64,000 nt of DNA. Source: Mortierella sp. BCC40632. Taxonomy: Eukaryota; Mortierellomycota; Mortierellomycetes; Mortierellales; Mortierellaceae. Positions 34,873 through 45,979 of the stretch are shown here, piece after piece (position 1 is the first letter of the stretch; each line of letters begins with the position of its first letter). Position numbers and translations under genes: made by a program. The notes below the pieces were generated by a model. The model was not told the DNA's origin and searched no databases. It was given only the letters and a program-made list of their open reading frames with translations. The stretch lies in NCBI GenBank assembly GCA_011634665.1, contig WAEK01000005.1, forward strand, positions 2,861,001 through 2,925,000. The letters run 5' to 3'.

Positions 34873-37800
34873 ATGACCACCAACACTCTGACCCTATTCT
34901 GCCTTGTTGATGGAGAGGCTACCTCTCGGGCCTTTTCTGTCGAGATTGACCCCTCCAAAGCAGTCGATGGCCTCAGGGATCTCATCAAGGCCAAGATTCC
35001 TGACACTTTTGACGGTGTTGATGCAAAAGAGGCGTGTCTCCCGCCCTGTCATCGCGGCCAATAAGCACAATCCCGTTCTCTTGAGCGCGATTGATGCCCC
35101 ATCAGAGCTCGACCCGACCGACGACATTGCTGACGTCTTCAGAGAGACACCCCCCAAGAAAACAATCCACATCATCGTCCAGCGTCCTCCTCCCACAGGT
35201 AATGAGACGCGTCCGCTGATCGATTCTGCTTAGCATGAGCTTATTCGCCCGCTAACCTTATTCTTTCTCTCACTTTTAGTCCATGCACCAGCGCCTTCTC
35301 GCTCATTGACTCCTCTTCCCGGTTACCATTCGGATGGCTCTCGTCCCAGCACACCACTGTCTGGTATGATCTTACTCGTTCTCTCTTGTCTCTGCTTTTT
35401 TTTTTTTTTTTTTTTTTTAGTGGTTCTAACATCACGCTCTTTCCTCGTATCCAACTAGGCGACCTCCATGCCGACATCAAAACAATCACGGACAAGTTCT
35501 TTGCACCAGGACCAATTGCCAATTTTCTTAACGCGTTTGTGAAAGACTTGGAGCATCTTCCAACCACAACTGGACATATTCGAGGATTGCCTAGAGCTTG
35601 GCGCCGACAGTTTGGCCATCCTGCTGAGACCCGACCCAGTTTGTTATTTATGGATCTTCCCAACCCTTTGGTACCTGATTCAGCGTCAAGGAATCTCGCC
35701 GCAGGTTCTATTCTGGACTTGGTGCAGGAAAACAATAGGGCTTTCATACCTGTCTTTGGTGTTTCTGGTGGGTCTCTTGAGGCAGTGCTTGGTTTGCAAA
35801 TATCATGATCCGTGCTTCTACACGATATTCATTTTCCTTCATATCCCCTCATGTTCACCACAGGATGCGGCAAGACTCGCGCTGTGATCGAGCTCCTCTC
35901 TCAACACTGGGGCTTTTACTTCAATGCCTCCAGTGATGACTGGGGATCTGCAGATTTGATGACCCTTCGATCTGCCGTCCAACAGTTTCTCAATGACAAA
36001 AGGGAATCTTCATCCGTCGACCTAGAGGCCAACAACGGATACGCAAGAAAGACGACGCTTTTGCTCTTTCTCTCTCGACTCCTCATCTTCAAGCACTGTT
36101 TAAATGTCGCTGGCAGTAGTGAGACATTTACCAGTGCACGTTGGACTCTCCTTCAGGTGTGCCCGCATGTTCTGTTCAGGGACGTTTTCAACACACTGTT
36201 CCTCAAACTCCTCAACCTTCAGCGTTATGGAGAACTCCCTCTTTCGCTGCTGATCCGCAATGTGTACGAGGATGTAAAGGATCGCCTTATTGAGCGTGGC
36301 TGCGCCTGCCAAAGATCAGCGATGACACCAGGCTCCTCGTCATCAGCGATGAGGCACAAGTCCTTGGCGACGAGTTCAACGGTTCTTTCCAGTCGACAAC
36401 CTCAGCAGAGTCCCCACGACCACTTCTCTCCTATTTTACATGCGTTTCGAGACATTGGCGAGCACCATCTCACACTGGTAACCTGCGGAACTGGTCTTTC
36501 AATCAATACTCTTTTTTGGGTTCAGAGCTCGGGTTCTGGTCTGAGGGACAGCTCCACTACCTTTGAGGTGAGCAGCTCTCCACTTTTGACGCTGGCTCGT
36601 CTGACAATCACGTTTGAGCTCAGAGATCAACTAACATTTGGCTCCCCTTTCTTTCCACCACCACCACCACCAAAAAGTATCTCGAGTTTCCTGGCTGGAC
36701 AGACAAAGAGTCAATACGCGCGTACATTTCCCGAGTTAGAGAATCTTTGCACGACGATCAATCAAAGCAGGAGTAGGACAAATTTCTCTCCCAGGAGGCG
36801 GTCGACATGCTATTCCAAAAATTTGTAGGCCGCTATCGACTGGCTATAGCAGCAATTGGTATGTTAACTTGATGAACATGAAGGAAGGGTCCAACAGAAT
36901 GATTCCATATCCAGTACGCTAAACACCTGTAGCATTATCATCTCCCTGTCTATAGAGAGGATCGTCGAATCCAATGACCCTGGGACATGGAAGACCATCG
37001 AGGATGCTGAGGATAGGCTGGTGTCTTGGGCACACCGGCACATCAAAGGCAATTTGTGCTACGAGATATCTCGCCTCCACGACAAACACAACAAATACAA
37101 GGATCAGCTTGTGGACTCTGTCGATAACATGCTTGGCCTCCTGATGTACCAGCGTTGCATGTTTGGAAGTCACGATCTTGTCCTCAAGGAGGTCGATCCT
37201 CAGTTGGTTGAGCATGCGTTTGGTCGGATCAAAATCATCTCGGGCAAGGCTACTACCGTTTTGGACGAGCCCTTCGTTTCCAAGGCTGTGGAGAACTATT
37301 TCATGGCCACAGATCCCTACTTCAAGAAGGAGGTCCTGAAACGGATGGTAAAAGCAACGGCCTCTGATCAAGGATATGTGTTTGAGAGGTTCATGGTGAG
37401 TGTCTTTAGTGAGACATTCAAGAAACAACCTCTATCAGATTGGCCACACGATCCCCCCATCGCTGACATGTGTCCAACTCTTGTAGGCAAGGTGGAGATT
37501 GTTGGGTGGAGGGAGCCTGGACTCGAGCAAGGCACGACTCACGCGACGATATCAATGGAAGATTTCATGGACGCTCATGTTAACCACCAGTCAACTCGCA
37601 ACAGCATGCCTGTGGCCCCATTTTTCTTCCCCAAGTCCAAACCGTTGGGACCAGACTTGGTTTTCTTCATTCGGATCGATGGCGTTCGGCTGGTTCCTGT
37701 TTTTGTGCAGATGAAACTACATCAAGGGTCGTCTAACTTCTCGGAGAAGGATTGGAGCGAAGCACTCAGCACAGTTTCAGCCCCTAAAATTGAGGGTCAC

Positions 37801-38079
37801 GCTAAGACATTTCGCAAGTATTGCCCTGACAACGTCTACATTAGCATGATCGTTGCATATCCTACTAAGTGGACAGACAAACTGCCAGCAGCATCCAGTC
37901 TCCCAAAGGATCCCACTGGTGTTCAACAAGTCGTGATCAACATCAGTGATAACAATTTCGGCGATATTTTCCCCAAGGATCATGTAGAGTTTATTGATCG
38001 TCTCAAGAATGCACGAAAGCGTTCTGCTGACGATGAGGATAGTTACGATGAGGATTGCTCCAAAAAGCAGAGAAGCTAG
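34873..38079 (+). pseudogene. Crinkler (CRN) effector-like gene 1: header, P-loop NTPase, nuclease-like C-terminus; disrupted
   Basis: Crinkler-type effector. Header: MTTNTLTLFCLVDGEA at ATG 34873, ubiquitin-like, then PPKKTIHIIVQRPP. Linker HADIKTITDKFFAPG and RGLPRAWRR. The NTPase Walker A GVSGCGKTR is split by an intron (35768-35863); Walker B LVISDEAQ is present in sequence near 36340. The C-terminal domain (36950-38079, open) has SGKATTVLDEPFVSKA, WREPGLEQGTTHA and a restriction-nuclease-like GPDLVFF...FVQMKLH. Lesions: about 11 bases are missing at ~35031, removing the LTLW motif and shifting frame; the Walker B segment (~36305-36440) lies out of frame between two small indels; TAG at 36774-36776. 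CRN proteins with this layout are proposed to derive from transposon-associated NTPase-nuclease systems. Family firm; the lesions imply a pseudogene unless assembly errors explain the indels. Confidence 0.85.
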
Positions 38080-38389
38080 TCTATCACTGCACCTTCCTCA
38101 ACCTAGTTGGCACTCTTATTATTTTTTCCTCGACCAGCTTGTTTTTTCTCTATCGAATGCCCATACCCTTTGTTGTCATACCTTACGTTCGTAATCATTC
38201 TTTCAACTCTTCTGCACTTTGCATCTATTTAGCATTATGGATATCTTTTATTGAATATCAAAGACTTTGCATCGTCCTCAACATCCTTTTCAAATTCTTA
38301 AAGGAGTTACTACTTTGTAGTATGCGACGGCGAGGCGGATGAGGTGCTTTTTCTTTTATTTCTTTGGTCGGCTATGTGTTGTATATGTA
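38080..38389. other. 3' flank of crinkler 1
   Basis: AT-rich 3' region; no gene recognised. Confidence 0.45.
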
Positions 38390-39076
38390 GAGTAGAGGAG
38401 GATCCAGAGAGAATAGGAAGGCGCCAATGGCTTAGTGAGTAAAACTTATCCTGAGGCACGTCATGTTTGGAAGGTAATCACATCCGAGTGCTGGTGGACA
38501 CTGACCAGATCCTTCCCGCCAAAACCGGCCGACAGAAGAGACATACTTTACCTTGATGCACCCGCCATGAGGCCGACGATGCACCTGATGGACATCCCTT
38601 CCCGCCAAGAGGCCGACAGAAGAGTATAAGGATAGCAGAGCAAGGAGTCTACATCGCACCCTCACAAAGCCCACCTCGACTGAGGCCTAGCGTTACAAAC
38701 CTTACCTCAATATGACCAAATCGGCCAGAGTAAAGAAATACTGTACCTGGATGCGCCCGCCATGAGGCCGACAGTAAATCCGATGGACATCTCTTCCCGC
38801 CAAGAGGCCGACAGAAGAATATGAGGATAGTAGAGCTAGGAGTCTAAATCGCACCCTCACTAAGACCACATTATTGAGGCATAGTGTAACATGATACACC
38901 CCAATCATGTCCAAGTTGACTGACAGAAAAGATGAGTGCATCCGCCAACCAGCCGACGATGCACCTAATGGACATCTTTTCCTGCCACCTTGGAGGATAA
39001 AAAACAATTACATTTCCACCAGCACAACGATAATTGTGGAGGGCAATACGTACTCAAGAGTTACAAGATTTGTTGG

Positions 39077-39162
<86 letters not shown>

Positions 39163-39178
39163 ATGGATGGATGGGATG
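38390..39178 (+). repeat. Dispersed repeat, copy 1, ending in GA/GT/GGAT microsatellites
   Basis: About 0.75 kb almost identical, in inverse orientation, to 54150-54905. It starts near GAGTAGAGGAGGATCCAGAG, passes GGCGCCAATGGCTTAGTGAG (resembling a tRNA-type A box), contains two internal sub-repeats around TTCCCGCCAAGAGGCCGACA (38598 and 38798), and ends with (GA)n at 39078-39128, (GT)n at 39129-39160 and (GGAT)n at 39161-39178. The microsatellite lengths differ between the copies. The 5' half of the Fanzor-like gene A starts immediately after it. Confidence 0.85.
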
Positions 39179-39182
39179 GAGC

Positions 39183-39918
39183 GATCATCACTCGAGGATT
39201 CAACGAGGCACCTCGATATTTCCAAGTTGCCAGAGGACAGAATTGTCTTTGCAGGGACAGATCCAGGGATTCGAACGATGAGTGTAACATGTGCACAGAC
39301 CCTGGGCGAGATCAAGACGCATATCAACCGATATGCTGTACTTTATGGTAAGTTGGATGGGCAAGATGTAAGGAATAATGTCGGTCATCTGTCAAGCTCA
39401 GCGCATCTAATAGTATTTTTTAATGATGAATAGGCACAAAAGAGGATGCGGAGGAAACCTTTGGGTGCTCTAATCCTGAGCCATGGCCACCACCTCCGGA
39501 TGAGGAGTCATCAGGAGAGGCAACTGCCTCTAGAGAACAATGGATACCCCAGAGTCGTCCATTCAAGATCATGGCACCTCAGCTCAATGAGGCGTCGGCG
39601 ATGCGACGGGTAGCCAAGAGGCGAGAGATGCGACTCAAAAGACTGGAGAATAGTGATGCACGCGAAGCACTGGAGAAGCTCTCAGACAAGGAACAAGTTT
39701 TGAAGACAGCACAGACGATGGAGGAGATTGACAGGGCGCATGAGCTGCATCGAGAGTCACGCAAAGTATTGATGGGATTTGAGAAATCCAAGGCAAGGTT
39801 GAAGGATCTGCACAACCAGCGACTTCGTACAAGAAGGGTGTGGGGGAAGGTGGCGGCAGCAGAGAGGGAGTATGTGAAGAATCACGAATTGGAAACATTT
39901 GGGTCAGAGAGCCCATCA
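39183..39918 (+). mobile_element. Fanzor/TnpB-like nuclease module A (N-terminal half)
   Basis: Open coding with RuvC-I motif [13 protein letters not shown] (39250-39290), then ~30 residues to a GT-AG intron (39347-39434), a Pro/Glu-rich linker (EPWPPPPDEESSG) and an Arg/Lys/Glu-rich helical region (SAMRRVAKRREMRLKRLEN, DRAHELHRESRKVL, LRTRRVWGKVAAAEREYV). This is the arrangement between RuvC-I and RuvC-II in Fanzor-type proteins. The 5' end is cut by the dispersed repeat. Its 3' end can splice in phase 1 (39919-39993, GTACAG...CACAG) into module B (SPS|GEVISHG), so A and B may form one transcript. TnpB/Fanzor proteins are RNA-guided DNA endonucleases; the guide RNA was not identified. Module A lacks RuvC-II/III and the zinc finger. 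Confidence 0.7.
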
Positions 39919-39993
39919 GGTACAGTTGAGCAGAACAAAATGTCTTTTTTTCGCTAGGCTGACATTTGTTGACCAGTGGAGAGTTCACCTCAC

Positions 39994-41963
39994 AGGTGAG
40001 GTTATTTCTCATGGTGTCAACAGGGCAGGCTATCCAGTGACATATAATTTTGACGAGGATCGGATACAAAAAGGCAAGACACGACACGCTGAAGGTGACA
40101 TATGGAGTCATCGACTAGCAGAGAGTGGAATGACCAACAAAGAGGCAGCAGCTTATGCGGAGCGACTCTCGGATGCAAAGAAGGCCAAAGAAAACAAAGT
40201 CCAGATAATGCGGAAGACAGTACGTGCATTGGAGGATACAAGGTCGGAAGCAGCCCAAATTGTGAATGAATCAAGGGTGCCTAAAGAGGAGAGAAAGGAC
40301 CTGCCAAGAGGGACAGCAGAGTACTTGGCCCTTCGGCAGGCTCGTCAAGAGGTACGAGAGGCAAGAAAAAAGCTAGTGCCACAAGAACAACAATTGGAGG
40401 CACTTCGAAAGGCAACCTATCGATTCAACAAGCTGGCGAAGGCATCTACAGGTCAAGTGTGTTCGAGTAAGCCAGTCCAGACTGTGGGTACAAGAGCCAC
40501 ATGGGAGCAACCTGCAGTGACCGAGAGAACGGAGAAACTGGACATATCGGGGCTACTGGTCGAGGAGCATGAAGGGAGAGCTTGTACGGTTGTGATGGGA
40601 GGCACAGACTATGGGCTGAGGACCATGGGTGAGACCGTTGGGGTCAGCATTGAGCGGATCAGGGCCCACTTCAAGCTCTTTCAGAAATCAGTAGCCGACT
40701 TTAACCCGTTCTCGGTCCTGATGGGTAAGTCTTTTTTTTTTTTTTTTTCCAAAGTGGGATAGAGTTTTTTCTAATATCCTCTTTTGACACTCTGTAGATG
40801 ATTCTGACACAATCAGCCAAGTACAAGAAGCGATGGCAGAAGAACAGGACGACATGGACACCAGTATGCAGTCGATCCAGCCTGGAGATATTAGCGTGGA
40901 GCAGGAAGGATCCTATGGTGCAGGAGGGGAGCAAATGAATGTCAGTTCCCAAAGCACAGACCCCGACATGGATACGCTGGAAAAGATGAGGCTACCGGAA
41001 TCTCACAAGATCACCTCCGCGCGGATCAACGACATTTCATTTTCCAAAAAATTCCAACGGAGCCGAGAAAAAAGATTTAGAGCGGATCAAGCAGTACAAA
41101 ATGCTTTGAGCGAGATATCGAAGGAAGAGAACAGCCTGAAGCGGGCGTTGACAGCAGAAGAGATCGAGAAAGCCCAAAGAGTTCGACGCAAACAGAGAGA
41201 GCCGCTGCAGAGATTCTACCAGTCAAAGCGCACGCTGGAAGAGCGGCATACGCAGGATTTGCGAACGAGGAGAGGGTGGGCGATTCTTGGGTCAGAAGAG
41301 CGACGGTTTGTCAGTCGTCAGGGTAGAGAGGGACCGATTGTGGCGACTGGGCAAGTGTCGCAGGTGGATGGATACTGCAGCGAGTGTCAAAGATATCACC
41401 TTCCGCGAGGCATAGGAGCAGAACCATTTGAGCATGTCGCCGAGTGTCCCAAGAGAAAGGAAGTTGTGCATCCGATTATGCTGACGGGGACAGCGGGGAC
41501 TTGTGTAGGGTCGAGGATAGGAGGGCAAGCACGACGTGGAGGCAACAAGTTGCGAAAGGAGCATGGGCGATACTGCCCCGTGTCCATGACGGACGAGTAT
41601 CAGACGAGCAAGACGTGTGTGTATTGCTTTCAACGAATGGAGCTTGTACGGTCGAGGAGGATGGTGAAGGGTGTGACGAAGATGGTGAGGGTTCATGGGG
41701 CGGTAGAGTGTGTTAACTCAGAGTGTCCATCGTTCAAGGTCGGCTACACGATGAAGGGACGAGACCAAAGTGCGGCGATAGCGATAGCGATATCAGGAGC
41801 GTCAATTCTGCTCAACCATAACCCACTCCCGCCATTCTCAAGGGCTTCCCAGGACGATGTCCTTTCTGCAATCCAAGAACGCCAGTCAGATACTGGATCG
41901 AAACAGCCTCCAACATCTATGCAGATGCAATGGTGGCCCCCGGCAGAGTCGGGACAATGGTGA
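39994..41963 (+). mobile_element. Fanzor/TnpB-like RNA-guided nuclease gene B, reading frame intact
   Basis: Two long exons, about 39994-40724 and 40798-41963, joined as VLMG|DDSDTI, with no stop. N-terminal helical region: KAKENKVQIMRKTVRALEDT, RQEVREARKKLVPQEQQLEA. RuvC-I: VVMGGTDYGLRTM (40592-40630). Arg-rich helical hairpin: EIEKAQRVRRKQREPLQRFY, LRTRRGWAILGSEERRFV. Then PIMLTGTAG and GSRIGGQARRGGNKLRKEH, DEYQTSKTCVYCF-x(n)-VECVNSECPSF (zinc finger beside the TnpB signature D-E-Y-x-T-S-K-x-C), and RuvC-III GRDQSAAIAIAIS with the catalytic Asp. TnpB proteins usually have D-R-N-A-A here; N is replaced by Q/S. The Glu of RuvC-II cannot be assigned with confidence. Stop TGA at 41961 overlaps a donor-like GTGAGT. 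Activity is inference. It needs a guide RNA and a target motif, neither of which is identified. Confidence 0.8.
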
Positions 41964-42058
41964 GTACAAAAATCTCTTTTGCATGCATTCTTTTCTTCCT
42001 CTTGCTGCATGATCTAATTTTTTAATTTTTTGTTTGCGATAATATTTGAGTAGACCCA

Positions 42059-42457
42059 TTGAGGACTGGTTCGGAAAATGAACGAAAGGGAACCACAGCC
42101 AAACACTTTCAGGCTTTTGTTTTAAACCTCATAGATCAATTGGACAAAACCGAGATGAGAGGCTACACTCTTGTGATGGATAATGCGCCCATCCACAATG
42201 GTGTTGCAGGCATCATTTATCAGCGTGGATATCGGCACCTCCCTTTGTCACGATACTCACCATTTTTGAATCCAATGGAGGAATGTTGGTCAAAAGTCAA
42301 ATCCAGTTTTGGTAGTCGCACCATTGACAAATCCGAAACAGTTGAAAGTCGTATACGAGACTCTTTGAGGACGGTAACTACAGATGACATTCGTGGATGG
42401 ATTGAACACGCCTTGTCGTTCTTTTCAAGATGCCTTGCGAGAAAAAGCAATTTGTAG
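42059..42457 (+). mobile_element. Tc1/mariner-like (IS630-type) transposase, C-terminal DDE fragment
   Basis: 132 open codons. The DDE_3 motifs are clear: LVMDNAPIHNG (second catalytic Asp followed by N-A-P-I-H) and the block HLPLSRYSPFLNPMEECWSK holding the third acidic residue in N-P-x-E-x-x-W. The first catalytic Asp and both DNA-binding domains are missing, so this piece cannot transpose by itself. It begins just after an AG acceptor-like site at 42054 behind the Fanzor-like gene B. The stop is TAG at 42455. A helix-turn-helix fragment of the same superfamily is at 28.45 kb. Confidence 0.82.
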
Positions 42458-42485
42458 AGATCTGTACTTTCAACCAGTGAGTTAC

Positions 42486-42730
42486 ACCGGTATTCGGTAT
42501 ACCACAGTATCTACAGTACTGTACTCAGTAAATGGTATACTACCGAAGCCAAAATGTTTACCTGTGGTACAATGTTCATTCTGTTACCGGTAGAAAATAT
42601 CGGTACAGTTTACCGGTATCCGGTATATACCGGTAGAAGTTACTGGTACAGTTTACCGGTAGTTACTGGTATATACCGGTAAATGTCCCGAATAGATGTA
42701 CCAGTAAATTTTACCGGTATGAGGTTTTGT
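42486..42730. repeat. ACCGGTA-rich repeat block
   Basis: Seven exact ACCGGTA (42486, 42586, 42612, 42629, 42655, 42675, 42713), most within the palindrome TACCGGTA, plus many one-base variants (TATCGGTA, TACTGGTA, TACCAGTA) and short TATA steps. Palindromes make the sequence similar on both strands. It lies between the Tc1/mariner fragment and the second Fanzor-like gene, where subterminal transposon repeats would be expected. Confidence 0.75.
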
Positions 42731-42919
42731 ACCGCCCGGTTGGTACCGTTTTTATTCTGTGTTGTAATTCACTGCTTTCAACAGAGCTCTTGTCAACCAG
42801 CCGCAATAAAAAATATCGGTGAATACCACATGTTCTATCCGACAGATTGCGTGTGTTCCTCACCCCTTCGCGGGTGGGCTGACAAACATCAGTGTCGATT
42901 GGATGAATGAAAAGGTTGT

Positions 42920-45900
42920 ATGATGCCCTTGAGAGCCTTGTTAATGCCATCAAATACGTTTCTCTTTTTCCGGACAATGTCCGTCTCTGAATACAAGCCG
43001 ACTACCAACCCTAATATTCTGCGCACAGCTCGCTATCTCGAAATGTCATCCAGTACAGTCAGAAATACTATCAAGGCCACCAACTCTGAAGATCATCGTG
43101 GCAAGTACCCTCGAGAGAAATTGGCTTGGGTACTTGCGCCACAGCTTCGAGAGGTGGCAGCCAAAGTGAGTTAATGGTGGTGAGGTGGGTCGCATATTGT
43201 TCACACTTATCACTCTTCCATCCTTACCGTCCTCACCATCCTTAATACTCTTACCATTTTATTCTCAATATCAAACAGGCTCTAAACTAGGGTTTCTCAG
43301 TAGTGGACTCTACCATCGGCCAGCGCACACTTGAACTTGACTCGTGTGATACGAGGTCTGAGACCGATATTGCCTTTGAGCAAGAGGTGTGGAGTGCCGC
43401 GGATGTCCAGGCGTTGGAAGATATGGATAAGTCTGAGTCGTCAGCCAGCCAATCGACAGGTCAAGATGCATCCAGTGATAGGGTGGCCGGACAGGAGACA
43501 GCCGCCGCAAGCACTCGGAACAAGAACGTTGGCAATATTTGTCTAGACGCTCTCACCGATATGTTCAAGCCTGTGACATTGACTATGGGCCCTCTGTTCC
43601 CGCTTCTGGCACGTGTATTGCCGGCGAATTTTGGTGATCAGTCCAACAGCTTTGGGGATGCAAGAACGTTCACGAAAAAAGATTGGGTGGATATCTGTAA
43701 TGAGGTTTGCAGTACTTTCGAATCCATGGCAAAACTCTGGACTGATCTCAAACTAGTGGGTGGGCTCATAATACAACACTACATCAACAGTATAGGATAG
43801 CCATATCGACCAGGAGGCCTTGAAGAAGAAGCGGCGGCAGGATCTCGAACATGTTCTTAAGTCAGGATTCTTTCAAGCTCTCGTCTTTTCTCTATACCAA
43901 CCACAGCCTAGGCCACGGGACGCGCCAGGCGATTCGTGCGCAATCGATGCCTTCAACTTATTTGCGGATGAATTGAAAGAGTTTGAATCAGTCCGCGATG
44001 GTCTTCGGGGACATCTAGGAGGACAAGCGCCAAGAATATTCCTTGAACAGATCACGCGTTCATTGGAAGATATGGTGGCGCAACATATTTGGAAATAAAT
44101 TCTGGAGATTAAGCACAGGGTATTGTCGTACTCTTGAGTCAAATGATCTTGGTTCTCATTCCAGTGAGCTGTGGGTTTTTTTTTTTTTTTTTTTTTTTTA
44201 ATTTATTAGGCGATAGCTCTTAACCCACCCGACCTTGGCGACTGGAGAAGGTCAGGCCATCCTGGAGGACATAGGAGAGGATGGTCCGACTGCTTCACTT
44301 GGACCAATCCAAGCCTTTTGGCTCATCAACAGCAGAGTACCGGCCAACCACCGTTTCAAATATTTACCAAGACCAGGATTCAGCGATGTCAACAGCAGCA
44401 TCACAGAGTGCCACTTCTTGTTGACCATTCTCCGTCCTCGGAAGGCAGGTGATCAGAGATCAGAAGATCTCTGTCGGAAACTCCATATCCTTTTTGCCGC
44501 TCCCGACAAGCGTCTATCGTCTCTTGGTCGTAATGAGGAGGTACCTCTGCCCAAGACTCAGCCCAGTACCCAGCATCTTCAGAGGCACCTGGCCAACTTT
44601 TCCACAGGATGTTCTTTGCCAAGGACAAAAGGAACAATTACGAGTGCACGACTTGTGTTGCCACATCATCCATAAATTCAGCTCCCACTGTCTTTGATAG
44701 CGATCCTCACGGCATACTAGGTGCCATCGCTGAGTTGGAGAGAAGCAAGGAAGGACTAGGCAAAGCAACTCAAGAGCAACATCCAATCCTATGTATTGGA
44801 ACAGGCCGGATTTCGACGAACGGCTACACTTGTAATCAGCTTGCCACTTGCTTACATGAGCGAGCCAAGGAGACCAGGACGCTGGTTCGAGCTGCACGGG
44901 TGAACAATCAGACCAATGAATCACGACCCACGCTCCCGTATCTACGCGTAGCCATTAAGGACGAAGCCACGTACCAGCAAGTGCTTGGCGCTAGCCCCAA
45001 GGAGCACTTGATTGTAGCAGGGGATCCTGGAATAGCGAACACGCTCACGTTGACAATGCTCAATACGAGGACGAACCAGCAGTCAAACATGTCGCTTTCT
45101 CTCGGGGCACACAGGTTCTCGTCGGACCAGCACCGTAGACTGATGGAGAAGCTCAAGTGCAGATCCTACGATAGCGATGCCATTCCTGATACTGGTTGCG
45201 ATGATGACAACCCTCCGTTGTCTAAGAGGCCTTCCATCAACCAAATCGAGAAGGCAATCATACCTGCTGTTGTTGTCGAGGCCATTGACGCCGATGATAC
45301 AAGTGTCTTGGCCGAGATCAAAGACTCTTTTTTTTTTTGGACACGTGCGCAGTGTACTTGTTGTCTACAAGTCTGTCAGGTCCTTCCACGGGTCGCGCGT
45401 GTTGAAAGTTGCACAGTATAGAGCAAGGCAAGCTGGGCGCTGTGAGGTCGACCTTTCTATCAAGGCCACAGTCGATAGTGTTGACAAAGAGGCAAAGACA
45501 AACCAACTCAAGCCCGTACTAATGCTTGGAGATGGCGAGTTTACGACAACTCGGGGCGGTAGCGTGAAATGTTACCGTTATATGAAGGATCTTGTCACTC
45601 GGGTAGGTTTCATCTACAGCAGTGAGTCTGAGATGTCCAAATGACAACGTGAAGAGTTGCTGATAAGCAATTCATTTCTGTGTGATAGGCGAAGATGCGA
45701 GACATGCCTGCGTTCTACGTGGATGAATTTAGGACTTCAAAGTACTGTAACAGGTGTCACCAGCTGTGTACCATCAAAAAGCGAAGTGTCGTGTGCCCCA
45801 CACCATGATGTGGAGGGCATCGCTCCGATTTGTACGACTGACAGCATGGTTTGGTCAAGTCCTCAGGCCTGAGTGTTGACCGGGATCACAACGCAGGTGC

Positions 45901-45979
45901 CAACATGGCCGCAGCGGGCAAAATGTGTCTAACGAGCTTTAAGTGGCCGGAGCAACTTGAACGTCCAAAGAGGTAGATG
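42920..45979 (+). pseudogene. Fanzor/TnpB-like gene C, decayed
   Basis: Coding starts at ATG 42920 (YLEMSSSTVRNTIKATNSED, PREKLAWVLAPQLREVAAK), splices at 43165/43291, and continues to about 43790 (FTKKDWVDICNEVCSTFESM). A frameshift near 43795 leads into RRQDLEHVLKSGFFQALVFS (to 44098). After an intron-like T run comes FWLINSRVPANHRFKYLPRP, then a frame change near 44610. RuvC-I is IVAGDPGIANTLTL (45016-45060). Another frame change in the T run at about 45331 leads to YRARQAGRCEVDLSIKATVD and PVLMLGDGEFTTTRGGSVK. The C-terminus has YVDEFRTSKYCNRC-x(n)-VVCP...CGG and RuvC-III VDRDHNAGANMAAAGK (about 45872-45920), stop TAG at 45977. TGA stops at 45806-45808 and 45839-45841 break the zinc region. 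It is a divergent relative of gene B: RuvC-III is closer to bacterial TnpB (D-x-N-A). Non-functional as read. Confidence 0.78.

Noticed and set aside
38425..38450. tRNA gene at the A-box-like GGCTTAGTGAGT
   Set aside because: No cloverleaf and no proper B box nearby; at most a tRNA-derived repeat.
38432..39007. Frames inside the dispersed repeat
   Set aside because: Both copies contain them, but the peptides are low-complexity and no start or domain is convincing; a repeat explains the conservation.
39054..39296. Ser-Leu and Thr-His repeat peptides
   Set aside because: Translation of GA/GT microsatellites only.
41940..42457. Fusion of the Fanzor-like gene B to the DDE fragment by an intron
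   Set aside because: A donor-like GTGAGT and an acceptor-like AG exist, but splicing still produces TGA at the join.
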